Source: an uncultured Pelagibacteraceae bacterium (GTDB lineage Bacteria > Pseudomonadota > Alphaproteobacteria > Pelagibacterales > Pelagibacteraceae). From it: a stretch of 64,000 bases of DNA. The stretch covers positions 1 to 64,000 of the forward strand of contig CABXYF010000004.1 in NCBI GenBank assembly GCA_902516435.1, in the 5' to 3' direction. Each line of letters starts with the position of its first letter. Position 1 is the stretch's first letter. The notes below the pieces were generated by a model, which was not told where the DNA came from, made no database searches, and saw nothing but the letters and a program-made list of their open reading frames with translations. Made by a program: the position numbers and the translations under genes. This document shows positions 1 through 9,474 of the stretch, in pieces.

Positions 1-1881
1 GTGCTTAATCAAATCTTCTTTTATTTCATTTAATATCAAGGGATCGTCTATTGTCGGTGGGACTTTATATTCAATATTATCTGCGATTTTTCTTATAGTA
101 CCTCTCAAAATTTTTCCAGATCTTGTTTTGGGCAATCTTTTGATCACTATTACCATCTTAAATGCAGCAACTGGACCGATTTGATCTCTGACCATCTGCA
201 CACATTCTTTTGAAATAGTATCATTTTCTTTATTCACTCCAGATTTTAATACAACTAGTCCAATTGGTAATTGACCTTTTAATTTATCCGCTATACCTAG
301 CACTGCGCATTCGGCAACGGATTGATGTTCTGATAAAACTTCTTCTATAGCTCCAGTAGATAACCTATGCCCTGCAACATTTATAATGTCATCAGTTCTA
401 GACATAATCCAAATGTAACCATCATCATCTATATGACCTGCATCATACGTTTGATAATAACCTTCATAATTTGACATATAATTTTCTTTATATCTTTTAT
501 CTGCATTCCATAAAGTTGGAAATGTTCCTGGAGGCAGTGGAAGCTTTACAACAATATCACCCATCTCATTTGGTTTTGCCAAAGATTGATCTGGTTTAAT
601 TATTTGTACATCATAGCCAGGTACAGCTTTACATGCTGAACCATATTTTGTTTCCATCATTTCAATTCCAGTACAATTAGAACTGATTGCCCAACTAGTC
701 TCTGTTTGCCACCAGTGATCTATTACTGGTACATTAAGTAAATTCTCTGCCCACTTAATTGTATCTGGATCAGCTCTTTCACCAGCAAGAAATAAACTCT
801 CAAAACTACTGAGGTCATACTTAGAAAAAAATTTACCATCTGGATCTTCTTTTTTAATAGCTCTAAAAGCAGTTGGAGCGGTAAACAATGATTTTACTTT
901 ATAATCGGAAATAATTTTCCAAAACGCTCCTGCATCTGGAGTTCCAACAGGTTTACCTTCAAAAAGAATTGACGTACATCCTTTGAACAAAGGAGCATAC
1001 ACTATATAAGAGTGACCAACTATCCAACCTATGTCACTCGCAGACCACCAAATATCATTTGTTTCTATGTTATAAATATTTTTCATGGTCCATTTAAGAG
1101 CAACAATATGACCGCCAATATCTCTAACAATACCTTTAGGTGTTCCTGTTGTTCCAGAAGTATATAAAATATATGCAAATTCATTTGAGTTCATCTCTAC
1201 ACAATCTGCAGCTTGAGCACTTTCAACAACTTCATCCCAACTAATCTCAACAGGAGGGTTTAATTTTACTTCATGACCTGGTCTTTGATATAAAATCATT
1301 TTTTCAATTTTATGATTGGCTATTTTGATAGCTTCATCAACTAAGGGTTTATACTCAACTGTTCTCCCGGGCTCAAAGCCACATGAAGCGGTTACCAATA
1401 ATTTTGCTTTACTATCGTCAATTCTGCTTGCAAGCTCGTTAGATGCAAATCCACCAAAAACAACTGAATGAATTGCTCCTATTCTTGCACATCCTAACAT
1501 TGCAATTACTGCTTCAGGGATCATCGGCATGTAAATAATTACTCGATCGCCTTTACTAACTCCTTGATCTTTTAATGCTCCTGCAAATTTTGACACTTTG
1601 GATCTAAGTTCTTCATAGGTAAACTTACTTTTATTACCTGTAATTGGACTATCATAGATAAGAGCAGTATTTCCGCCTCTTCCTTGATCAATATGAATAT
1701 CTAAAGCATTGTAACATGTGTTGGTTACCCCATCTTCAAACCATTTATAGAAAGGGGGATTAGATTTATTTAAAATTTTTGTTGGTTTTTTAAACCAAAA
1801 GATGTCTTCAGCTGCCTCTTGCCAAAATTTTTCAGGATTTTTTATTGAATGATCATAAATTTTATTAAACTTATCAGACAT
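1..1881 (-). CDS. prpE: Propionyl-CoA/acetyl-CoA synthetase (AMP-forming), partial, runs off left edge
   Basis: Open frame read by hand on the minus strand from ATG at 1881 to position 1 without a stop (MSDKFNKIYDHSIKNPEKFWQEAAEDIFWFKKP...ILYTSGTTGTPKGIVRDIGGH...); AMP-binding motif and PrpE-like GKPVGTPDAGAFWKIISDY segment. Missing from the ORF track because it is truncated. Confidence 0.9.
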   Translation of the reverse strand, partial: MSDKFNKIYDHSIKNPEKFWQEAAEDIFWFKKPTKILNKSNPPFYKWFEDGVTNTCYNALDIHIDQGRGGNTALIYDSPITGNKSKFTYEELRSKVSKFAGALKDQGVSKGDRVIIYMPMIPEAVIAMLGCARIGAIHSVVFGGFASNELASRIDDSKAKLLVTASCGFEPGRTVEYKPLVDEAIKIANHKIEKMILYQRPGHEVKLNPPVEISWDEVVESAQAADCVEMNSNEFAYILYTSGTTGTPKGIVRDIGGHIVALKWTMKNIYNIETNDIWWSASDIGWIVGHSYIVYAPLFKGCTSILFEGKPVGTPDAGAFWKIISDYKVKSLFTAPTAFRAIKKEDPDGKFFSKYDLSSFESLFLAGERADPDTIKWAENLLNVPVIDHWWQTETSWAISSNCTGIEMMETKYGSACKAVPGYDVQIIKPDQSLAKPNEMGDIVVKLPLPPGTFPTLWNADKRYKENYMSNYEGYYQTYDAGHIDDDGYIWIMSRTDDIINVAGHRLSTGAIEEVLSEHQSVAECAVLGIADKLKGQLPIGLVVLKSGVNKENDTISKECVQMVRDQIGPVAAFKMVIVIKRLPKTRSGKILRGTIRKIADNIEYKVPPTIDDPLILNEIKEDLIKH

Positions 1882-2094
1882 ATTAATTTGATTCGATTTT
1901 AGTAATTTTGTTGGTTTTTAACTTATAAATTGTATTTAATTTTAAAAATTAAGTAAAATCAATGTTAATTAATGACAATTTATTCTTCATAAAACTAATT
2001 TAATTTGCTATTTAACGACAACTTTGGCTTAGGGTAACTTAAGTCTAGTTTATATAAACTAAAAAATAAAAACTAACTAGAGAGGGAGTTTTTT

Positions 2095-2868
2095 ATGAAT
2101 AAACTAAAATTGTTTGCTTTAGCAGCTATGGGCCTGATAGGTTTTTCAGGAATAGCTATTGCAGCAGACGCAACGATGTTGATGCAAGATGATTTCGTAG
2201 GAATTTCATTTTGGATCATCTCTATGGGAATGTTAGCAGCGACTGCTTTCTTTTTCTTAGAAGTTGGTAACGTAGCAGCAGGCTGGAGAACTTCAGTTAT
2301 TGTTGCTGGGCTAGTAACTGGTATTGCATTCATACACTACATGTACATGAGAGAAGTATGGGTTGCTACTGGAGACTCGCCAACAGTTTACAGATATATT
2401 GACTGGTTAATCACTGTACCATTACAGATGGTAGAATTTTATTTAATTCTAGCAGCTATTGGTAAAGCGAACTCTGGAATGTTCTGGAGATTGTTACTTG
2501 GTTCATTAGTAATGTTAATCGGTGGATACTTAGGTGAAGCTGGATACATCAACGCTACTTTAGGCTTTATAGTCGGAATGGCAGGTTGGGTATACATTCT
2601 TTATGAAATATTCTCTGGTGAAGCTGGTAAAGCTGCAGCGAAAAGTGGAAGCAAGGCTCTTGTAACTGCTTTTGGTGCAATGAGAATGATTGTTACAGTA
2701 GGTTGGGCTATTTACCCATTAGGTTACATATTTGGTTACCTAACAGGTGGTGTAGATGCTGACTCACTTAACGTTGTTTACAACCTAGCAGACTTTATTA
2801 ATAAGATTGCATTTGGTCTAGTAATTTGGGCTGCTGCAACTACTTCAGCTGGAAAAAGAGCTAAGTAA
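2095..2868 (+). CDS. Proteorhodopsin (light-driven proton pump), blue-type by tuning residue
   Basis: Seven-TM protein with RYIDWLITVPLQMVEFYLIL helix C motif (Asp acceptor, Glu donor, Gln at tuning site) and helix G FINKIAFGLVIWAAA retinal Lys; strong purine RBS agagaggga upstream. Confidence 0.97.
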   Translation: MNKLKLFALAAMGLIGFSGIAIAADATMLMQDDFVGISFWIISMGMLAATAFFFLEVGNVAAGWRTSVIVAGLVTGIAFIHYMYMREVWVATGDSPTVYRYIDWLITVPLQMVEFYLILAAIGKANSGMFWRLLLGSLVMLIGGYLGEAGYINATLGFIVGMAGWVYILYEIFSGEAGKAAAKSGSKALVTAFGAMRMIVTVGWAIYPLGYIFGYLTGGVDADSLNVVYNLADFINKIAFGLVIWAAATTSAGKRAK

Positions 2869-2890
2869 TCTTACTTAAAAAGTTTAAATT

Positions 2891-2926
2891 AGGGCAGGTA
2901 TATTTTTATATCTGCCCTTTTTTTTG
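2891..2926 (+). terminator. Rho-independent terminator after proteorhodopsin
   Basis: agggcaggtata ttttt tatatctgccct followed by a T run. Confidence 0.85.
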
Positions 2927-3022
2927 TTTAAAAAACACAGATACACCTCTTAAAATTGTCTAAAATAGATTAAGTGAATTTTACTCACTTGCTGTATTTA
3001 GAGAACACCCTATATATAAATT

Positions 3023-3343
3023 ATGCCAAAAATTACGTATATTTCAGAAGACAACAAAACAATTACAGTCGAAGTTCAAAATGGACTGACAGTGATGGAA
3101 GGTGCAATCCAAAATGATATTCCAGGTATAGATGCTGACTGTGGTGGTGGAATGTCCTGTGCAACTTGCCATGTTTATGTTGATGAAAATTGGTTAGCTA
3201 AATTACCACAAAAAGAAGATGGAGAAGAGGATATGTTAGATATGGCATTTGAGCCAAAAAAAAATAGTAGGTTAAGTTGTCAACTTATAGTTTCAGATGA
3301 ATTAGATGGATTGATAGTTAACACACCATCAAAGCAAGGTTAA
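3023..3343 (+). CDS. 2Fe-2S ferredoxin
   Basis: [14 protein letters not shown] and LSCQLIV cluster-ligand motifs. Confidence 0.92.
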   Translation: MPKITYISEDNKTITVEVQNGLTVMEGAIQNDIPGIDADCGGGMSCATCHVYVDENWLAKLPQKEDGEEDMLDMAFEPKKNSRLSCQLIVSDELDGLIVNTPSKQG

Positions 3344-4360
3344 ATGATTAAAACAGATGTATTAATTATTGGAGCTGGACCAACAGGATTATTTTGTGCT
3401 CATCAACTTGGTATCATTGGATTAAGTTGCGAAATAGTAGATAATCTTGACAAAGTAGGAGGACAATGTATCGAACTTTATCCCGATAAACCAATTTATG
3501 ATATACCAGCAATACCAGAATGTACTGGAGAAGAATTAACAGACAATTTAATAAAACAAATTAAACCATTTAACGTAAATTTTCATTTAAATGAACGTGT
3601 AGAAGAGATTAAAAAAATAAACACTCGTTGGTCAGTTAAAACTAACAAAAACAAAGAATTTGATGTTGCAAGTATTGTTATTGCAGGTGGTGTGGGATCA
3701 TTTGAACCTAGAAAATTTCCTCTTAAAGAGTCCAAAAAATTTGAAGGAAAATCTTTATTTTACTCAATTAAAGACAAAACTATTTTTAAAGATAAAACAA
3801 TTTCAATATTTGGGGGAGGTGACTCAGCTTTAGATTGGGCTATAGAGCTATCGGAAACCTCAAATGTAAACTTAATTCATAGAAGAGACGGATTTAGTGG
3901 AGCAGAGTCGAGTGTTCAAAAAGTTAAGGAATTAAACAAAAAAGGAAAAATAAAATTATTTACCAAATACCAAATAGATAAAATTATTGGAGACAAAGAA
4001 ATTGAATTAGTTAAAATTAAACATGATGACGGAGAGATCAAGGAAATTAGATCTGATTATGTTTTGGGTTTTTTTGGTTTAGTTATGCAACTAGGTCCTA
4101 TTTTAGAATGGGGATTGAATATTGATAAAAAAAAAGTAGATGTAAATACGGAAAATTTTGAAACGAATATAAATGGCATATTTGCAATTGGTGATATTTG
4201 TTCTTATCCAGGTAAATTAAAATTAATACTTTCAGGTTTCCACGAAGGAGCTTTAGCTGCTAGAGGTTGTTTTAAATATGCAAAACCAGACGAAAAGTTA
4301 AGATTTGAATTTACAACCACTTCAAAAGCTGCTCAAGAAAGACTTGGAATAAAAAAATGA
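3344..4360 (+). CDS. Ferredoxin--NADP reductase, thioredoxin-reductase-like
   Basis: FAD motif TDVLIIGAGPTGLFCA; FGGGDSALDWA NADP motif; GIFAIGDICSYPGKLKLI; lacks a CxxC redox pair, typical of TrxR-like FNR. Confidence 0.9.
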   Translation: MIKTDVLIIGAGPTGLFCAHQLGIIGLSCEIVDNLDKVGGQCIELYPDKPIYDIPAIPECTGEELTDNLIKQIKPFNVNFHLNERVEEIKKINTRWSVKTNKNKEFDVASIVIAGGVGSFEPRKFPLKESKKFEGKSLFYSIKDKTIFKDKTISIFGGGDSALDWAIELSETSNVNLIHRRDGFSGAESSVQKVKELNKKGKIKLFTKYQIDKIIGDKEIELVKIKHDDGEIKEIRSDYVLGFFGLVMQLGPILEWGLNIDKKKVDVNTENFETNINGIFAIGDICSYPGKLKLILSGFHEGALAARGCFKYAKPDEKLRFEFTTTSKAAQERLGIKK

Positions 4361-4986
4361 TTGAACTTTTTTCTTCTGATACTCCTAACGGAAAAAAGAT
4401 AAGTATCATGTTGGAGGAAATAGGATTTGAATATAAAGTTACAAAATTAGATTTATCTAAAGGTGACCAATTTAAACCTGAATTTAAAAAAATAAGTCCT
4501 TTTTCAAAAATACCTGCAATAGTCAATCACTCCAATAATAATCAAGCTGTTTTTGAGTCCGGTGCAATCTTGATTTATTTAGCAGAAAGAAGTGGTAAAT
4601 TTTATGAAAAAGATAATAAACTAAATATTGATCAATGGCTTATGGCTCAAATGGGATCTATAGGACCTTTCATAGGTCAATATCATTTTTTTTACAAATT
4701 TAACAAAGGCCTAAGTGAAATTAGCGAGAAAAGATATTTTGAAATGACCAAAACTATTTATGGTGTTTTAAATGATCATTTATCTAAAAATAAATACTTA
4801 GCAGGTCCAAATTATTCAATAGCTGATATTGCTACTTGGCCGTGGATAGCAAGACATGAATGGCATGATATCGGTCTTAAAAATTATCAAAATTTATCAA
4901 AATGGTATTCTGAAATTTCTGAACGTGAAGCTGTTATTAAAGGGTATGCTTTTATGGATGAAAGCGCGGTAATACCTAAACCTTAA
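4357..4986 (+). CDS. Glutathione S-transferase family protein
   Basis: IELFSSDTPNGKKISIMLEEIG... KIPAIV...ESGAILIYLAE thioredoxin-fold GST N-domain. Confidence 0.9.
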   Translation: MIELFSSDTPNGKKISIMLEEIGFEYKVTKLDLSKGDQFKPEFKKISPFSKIPAIVNHSNNNQAVFESGAILIYLAERSGKFYEKDNKLNIDQWLMAQMGSIGPFIGQYHFFYKFNKGLSEISEKRYFEMTKTIYGVLNDHLSKNKYLAGPNYSIADIATWPWIARHEWHDIGLKNYQNLSKWYSEISEREAVIKGYAFMDESAVIPKP

Positions 4987-4989
4987 ATT

Positions 4990-5085
4990 TTAACTTATTA
5001 ATCTATAAAAAGAGCTAAGTATTCCGTTTCCAGATAATTCAATCGCAAGAACTATAATAATTATGAGAATTATTTTTTTATTCAT
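4990..5085 (-). CDS. Candidate small membrane protein (31 aa)
   Basis: Hand-translated minus-strand ORF below the track cutoff: MNKKIILIIIIVLAIELSGNGILSSFYRLIS; hydrophobic helix after basic N-terminus; no clear SD. Confidence 0.3.
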   Translation of the reverse strand: MNKKIILIIIIVLAIELSGNGILSSFYRLIS

Positions 5086-5167
5086 TTAAGAAATAAGTAG
5101 AGTAATAAAATTACCCAAAAGAAAGGGTAGTAAAAATAAATATATTTTTTAGCAAAAAGAAATGAAA

Positions 5168-5211
5168 TTGAATTTTGGTTCGAATTTCGCTTTAATTTTT
5201 TTTTTTTCATT
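5168..5211 (+). terminator. Possible terminator for the GST side
   Basis: gaaattgaa ttttgg ttcgaatttc bulged stem followed a few nt later by a long T run. Confidence 0.35.
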
Positions 5212-5213
5212 TT

Positions 5214-5741
5214 TTAGTCATCTGCATGAACTTTTTCGTCCTTTTCATGCTTTTCTTGGGCTACAATAGTATATTTGGCAACTGGTCTTGCCATTAATCT
5301 TTTTAACCCAATTGGTTCTGCAGTATCCAAACAATATCCATAAGTATCATCTCTTATTCTCATTAATGCTTTGTCGATTTCTGAAATTAATTTTATCTGT
5401 CTATTGATAGCTTTCATTTCTACATTCTTATCCGTATAAGAACTTGCTTGATCAACAATATCTGCAGAAATACTATTATCATCCATGCTTCCGTTATAAA
5501 GAGCCTCGTTATTGGCTCTAACTAATTCTTTTTTCCATTCATTAAGCTTTATTCTAAAAAAAACTCTATGTTTTTCACACATGTATTTTTCAGTATCTTT
5601 TGGGATATAATTTTTTGAAATTTTGATAGGCGCTTTGGTTGCAGCTATTTTTGGTTTACTCACAACTTTAGTTTTTAGTTTACTTGCAACTTTAGTTTTT
5701 GGTTTAGTGACTTTTTTCTTTGCTTTAGTAGTCTTAGGCAT
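5214..5741 (-). CDS. dksA: DksA/TraR-family transcription factor with Lys/Ala/Pro/Thr-rich N-terminal tail
   Basis: DIVDQASSYTDKN coiled-coil tip and YGYCLDTAEPIGLKRLMARPVAKYTIVAQE C-terminal domain; N-terminal ~45 residues basic and repetitive. Confidence 0.85.
   Translation of the reverse strand: MPKTTKAKKKVTKPKTKVASKLKTKVVSKPKIAATKAPIKISKNYIPKDTEKYMCEKHRVFFRIKLNEWKKELVRANNEALYNGSMDDNSISADIVDQASSYTDKNVEMKAINRQIKLISEIDKALMRIRDDTYGYCLDTAEPIGLKRLMARPVAKYTIVAQEKHEKDEKVHADD
5654..5701. repeat. 24-bp tandem repeat (two good units, partial third) within dksA 5' coding region
   Basis: gtttactcacaactttagttttta / gtttacttgcaactttagtttttg / gtttagtgac... Confidence 0.75.
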
Positions 5742-5818
5742 AGGGCAATTTTGAGCTCCGGAGTATATTCAGCAAATTATGGGTGTCAAGCAAGCTGAAT
5801 TGATATAAATATTTGTAA

Positions 5819-7141
5819 ATGACCAATAATACCAAAAATATAAATAATATTTTTTATATTTTTGTTACAACTCATCTAATTTTCTGGACTTTGATCCCGT
5901 CTCTTACCAATCACAACTTACCTTTGGACACTATTGAGGCCTTAGCTTGGGGGAGTAATCTGGATTGGGGATTTAATAAACATCCACCTATGAGTGCATT
6001 TTTTCCTGAAGTTTTTTTTCAAATTTTTGGCTCCCAAGACTGGGCTTATTACTTTCTTAGCCAAATTTTTGTAGTTATTTCATTCTATTATGTTTTTATA
6101 CTCTCTAAAGAAATCTTAAATAATAACTTATTAGGCTTAATTTCAGTTTTATTAATTCAAACTATTTATTTTTATAATTTTACTACTCCAGAATTTAACG
6201 TAAACGTTTGCCAATTACCGTTCTGGTCAATTACTGCATATTATGCATGGAGAATATTTAATGGAAAAAACATTAAATTTTCTGACTGTTTATTAGTTGG
6301 CCTGTTTGCAGCTTTTGGTTTTTTATCCAAATATTTGTTTCTTTATCTTTTAGTTTCTATTGATTTGTTATTTTTTTATCTAATTTTCATCAAAAAAGAT
6401 CGAAAATTTGATTTTAAATATCTGATAACGGCAGAGGTATTTTTAGTTGTTTTAGTTCCTCACTTTATTTGGTTAACTAACAATGAGTTTATAACAATTA
6501 CTTATGGTCTAGCTAGAACAGGTTTAGAACAATCGAGCTTAATAAACCATATTCAATTTCCTTTAATTTTTATAGGAAAACAAATTGGATTACTAATTCC
6601 TTTTTTAATATTAACGTGGTTGTTAGTTCAAAAATTTAAATTTAAAATTAATATTAAAGATAAAAAATTACTTTTTTTACTATCCATTAATATTTTGCCA
6701 ATTTTTTTAATGTTTTTAACTTCTTTTATAACTGGATCAAAAATTAGGACGATGTGGATGACACCATTTTATTTATTTTTTGGTACTTTTTTTGTCTATA
6801 TGCTCCAAACACAAATTAATATCAAAAAATTAAAACCCTTTTATTTAGGGTTTATTTTCTTTTTTTTCTTATCGCCAATACTTTATTCTTATGTTTCAAT
6901 TTCTCAGGATAATAAAAGAACAGATTATCCGGGAAAAGAAATTGCTCTTAAAACACAATATGCTTGGGAACAACAATTTGACTCAGAAATAAATATCGTT
7001 TTAGGAAACGAGTGGAATGCTGGAAACTTATCCTATCATCTTAAATCAAGACCGGTATGGGAAGGAATTGTGCAAAGAGAAAAACTTGATCAATTGAAAG
7101 ATTATATGTGTCTTGATACAATTTGTGTAGGATCAAGATAG
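5819..7141 (+). CDS. ArnT/PMT-like glycosyltransferase family 39 membrane protein
   Basis: LPLDTIEALAWGSNLDWGFNKHPPMSAFF N-terminal motif and multiple TM helices. Confidence 0.8.
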   Translation: MTNNTKNINNIFYIFVTTHLIFWTLIPSLTNHNLPLDTIEALAWGSNLDWGFNKHPPMSAFFPEVFFQIFGSQDWAYYFLSQIFVVISFYYVFILSKEILNNNLLGLISVLLIQTIYFYNFTTPEFNVNVCQLPFWSITAYYAWRIFNGKNIKFSDCLLVGLFAAFGFLSKYLFLYLLVSIDLLFFYLIFIKKDRKFDFKYLITAEVFLVVLVPHFIWLTNNEFITITYGLARTGLEQSSLINHIQFPLIFIGKQIGLLIPFLILTWLLVQKFKFKINIKDKKLLFLLSINILPIFLMFLTSFITGSKIRTMWMTPFYLFFGTFFVYMLQTQINIKKLKPFYLGFIFFFFLSPILYSYVSISQDNKRTDYPGKEIALKTQYAWEQQFDSEINIVLGNEWNAGNLSYHLKSRPVWEGIVQREKLDQLKDYMCLDTICVGSR

Positions 7142-7144
7142 ATT

Positions 7145-8017
7145 ATGAAAAAATATATAATTTTAATCCCTATTTTTAATGACAGAGAATCTTTAACAAT
7201 ATTAATTGAAAAGATTAATGAAGAGCTAAATAGTTTAAACGCTGAAGTATCGATTTTAATAATAAATGATGCCTCATCACAACAAATCGTAGATACATAT
7301 CCAAATCTAGAAAATATCCATTCACTAGAAATCATCAATATGAAACAAAACAGAGGACATACAAGATGTATTGCTTCCGGATTAAAATATATTTATGAAA
7401 AAAAAGAATTTGATTTTGTCATCCCTATGGATGGAGATGGAGAAGATAGACCTGAAGAAATTAAAAACTTCATTGAACTTTCTGAGCAAGTAGGCGAACA
7501 ATCAATTGTAGGAGAGAGAGTGAAGAGGTCAGAGGGGTTATTTTTTCAAATTTGCTACAAGTTCCACAAGTTTTTAACCTTGGCGTTCACAGGCCAGTCA
7601 ATTAAATTTGGAAACTTCACATGTCTATCAAAATCAACAATTGAAAAATTGTTAAAAGAAAAAGCTACTTGGAGTAGCTTTTCTGGCTCATTAAAAAAAG
7701 TAGAGAAAGATTTAGTTTCTTCACCCTCTATTAGAGGAACCAGGTATTTTGGACCCTCAAAAATGAGTTTTTTTAATTTGTTAAAACACTCCCTTTCAAT
7801 AATTAGTATTTTTAGAAAAACAGTCTTAATCCGCTCTGCTTTATTTATTGTTTTTTATATTTTGTTGATAAAAAGTAATGCTTCTGTGATTACTTCCTTA
7901 CCCTTAGTTTTGTTACTTATTATGATTTATTCAATTTCTAGTTTAGCATTGAGAGAAAATATTGATGAATTTAATAACTGTTTAATAAATATTAACGATA
8001 TTGAAAAAGTAAAATAA
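7145..8017 (+). CDS. Glycosyltransferase family 2 (DPM1/GtrB-like)
   Basis: ILIPIFNDRESLTILIEKINEEL...IINDASS...VIPMDGDGEDRPEEI. Confidence 0.85.
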   Translation: MKKYIILIPIFNDRESLTILIEKINEELNSLNAEVSILIINDASSQQIVDTYPNLENIHSLEIINMKQNRGHTRCIASGLKYIYEKKEFDFVIPMDGDGEDRPEEIKNFIELSEQVGEQSIVGERVKRSEGLFFQICYKFHKFLTLAFTGQSIKFGNFTCLSKSTIEKLLKEKATWSSFSGSLKKVEKDLVSSPSIRGTRYFGPSKMSFFNLLKHSLSIISIFRKTVLIRSALFIVFYILLIKSNASVITSLPLVLLLIMIYSISSLALRENIDEFNNCLININDIEKVK

Positions 8018-8034
8018 TTTTTATAATTTTAATT

Positions 8035-9474
8035 ATGAAAAACTTTTTTAGGAAAGTTGCATTTGGAATTGGGCCTAACGAGAGTGTTCCTTCTGACCCA
8101 TTAAAATGGGCACTTAATCAAGTAGAGGAAATTCCTAAATTATCTTGGCAAGGTAAGATATATTCAGAAAAGGATTTAAGAAGTCACTATAAAGATTGGG
8201 TTTATGGAGATAGAAAAGTTTTAAGAAAAAAATATAAAAATGATAAGAACTTATACAAAACTTATAAAGATTTATTAAGACATAAAACAGGACAGAAATT
8301 TTGGGAGTCATTAGAAATATCTATTAGACATCATGAAGGAATAAATAGTCAACAGCCTGTGCTAGCAAAACTTTGGATGTTTTGGGGTAACTTTTTTGCA
8401 ATCAGTGAAAAAGATTTTTTAGCTAATTATTCTACAGGCCCTTATCACCGAGAAATAATCAGACCAAACTTAAATCAAACTTTTGAAAAAATGGTTTATG
8501 AAGTAACTACTTCATGGGCGATGATCCATCATTTGGATAATAGTGAAAGTGCAGGACCAAAAAGTGTGACTGCCAGTCAAGAGTGGAGAAGAAGAAAAAA
8601 AAGACCCGCTACTATAAATGAAAATCATGCTAGAGAATTATTAGAACTTCACACAGTCTCTCCTAAAGCTGGCTATACACAAGAAGATGTTATTCAGCTT
8701 GCTTACATCATGACTGGTTGGCAACAAAGATGGAGCAAATCAAAATTAGAAACGGGAAATGTTTGGTTTAATAGTGAATATCATCAGATAGGTAAAAAAA
8801 ATGTTTTAGGAAAAGAATATAAGAAAGGAAAAAAAGCTTTAGCGGCTGTAATAAAAGATTTAGTTAATCATCCGAATTGTAGAGACTTTGTTGCAGATAG
8901 GTTGTGTAAATTTTTAATTACGGATGAACCAACAAGAGAAATGAAACAACCTATCATTGATGCTTTTAAAAAATCAGATGGATTTCTTCCCGAAATACAT
9001 AAGGCAGCAATAAAAGTAGCATTTGAAAATAATAATAAATTTAAAAAGTTCCAAACACCAGAGAATTGGTTTATTCAAGTTGCAAAAATTGCAGATTTGC
9101 AATGGCCTCCATCACCAGAAATAATGAACTCATATGAATTAGGAACAAAACCCTCAAAAAAACAAAGAACTCCAGAAAAAATCCTTAAAAGAATTGGTCA
9201 TCATCCTTATAGAGCTAAACAACCCAATGGTTGGTCGGATCTCTCAGCTGATTGGATGTCTCCAGAACTATTAATAAGGAGATTAGTTTATGCAGATAGA
9301 AGTTATAAATTTTCTAAACTTGAAAATGATAACAGTGAGTTTTATGAGAGTATTGTTACAAAGAATTTTGAGCAACCAGATGAAATATTGAAATATTTAC
9401 TTAAAAATATGGTTAATCGAAAAAGCGAGAGAAATGTATTATTATTTAACCATCCAGAGTTTTTAAAAGCATGA
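8035..9474 (+). CDS. DUF1800 family protein
   Basis: HHLDNSES...NENHARELLELHTVSP.AGYTQEDVIQLAYIMTGW signature. Confidence 0.9.
   Translation: MKNFFRKVAFGIGPNESVPSDPLKWALNQVEEIPKLSWQGKIYSEKDLRSHYKDWVYGDRKVLRKKYKNDKNLYKTYKDLLRHKTGQKFWESLEISIRHHEGINSQQPVLAKLWMFWGNFFAISEKDFLANYSTGPYHREIIRPNLNQTFEKMVYEVTTSWAMIHHLDNSESAGPKSVTASQEWRRRKKRPATINENHARELLELHTVSPKAGYTQEDVIQLAYIMTGWQQRWSKSKLETGNVWFNSEYHQIGKKNVLGKEYKKGKKALAAVIKDLVNHPNCRDFVADRLCKFLITDEPTREMKQPIIDAFKKSDGFLPEIHKAAIKVAFENNNKFKKFQTPENWFIQVAKIADLQWPPSPEIMNSYELGTKPSKKQRTPEKILKRIGHHPYRAKQPNGWSDLSADWMSPELLIRRLVYADRSYKFSKLENDNSEFYESIVTKNFEQPDEILKYLLKNMVNRKSERNVLLFNHPEFLKA

Noticed and set aside
2073-2333. Minus-strand ORF antisense to proteorhodopsin
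   Set aside because: Lies opposite a confidently identified gene; low-complexity composition and no family motif. Same reasoning applied to other antisense ORFs, e.g. 17289..17513, 17770..17958, 19661..19858, 22879..23406, 25840..26079, 37069..37389 and 57047..57394.
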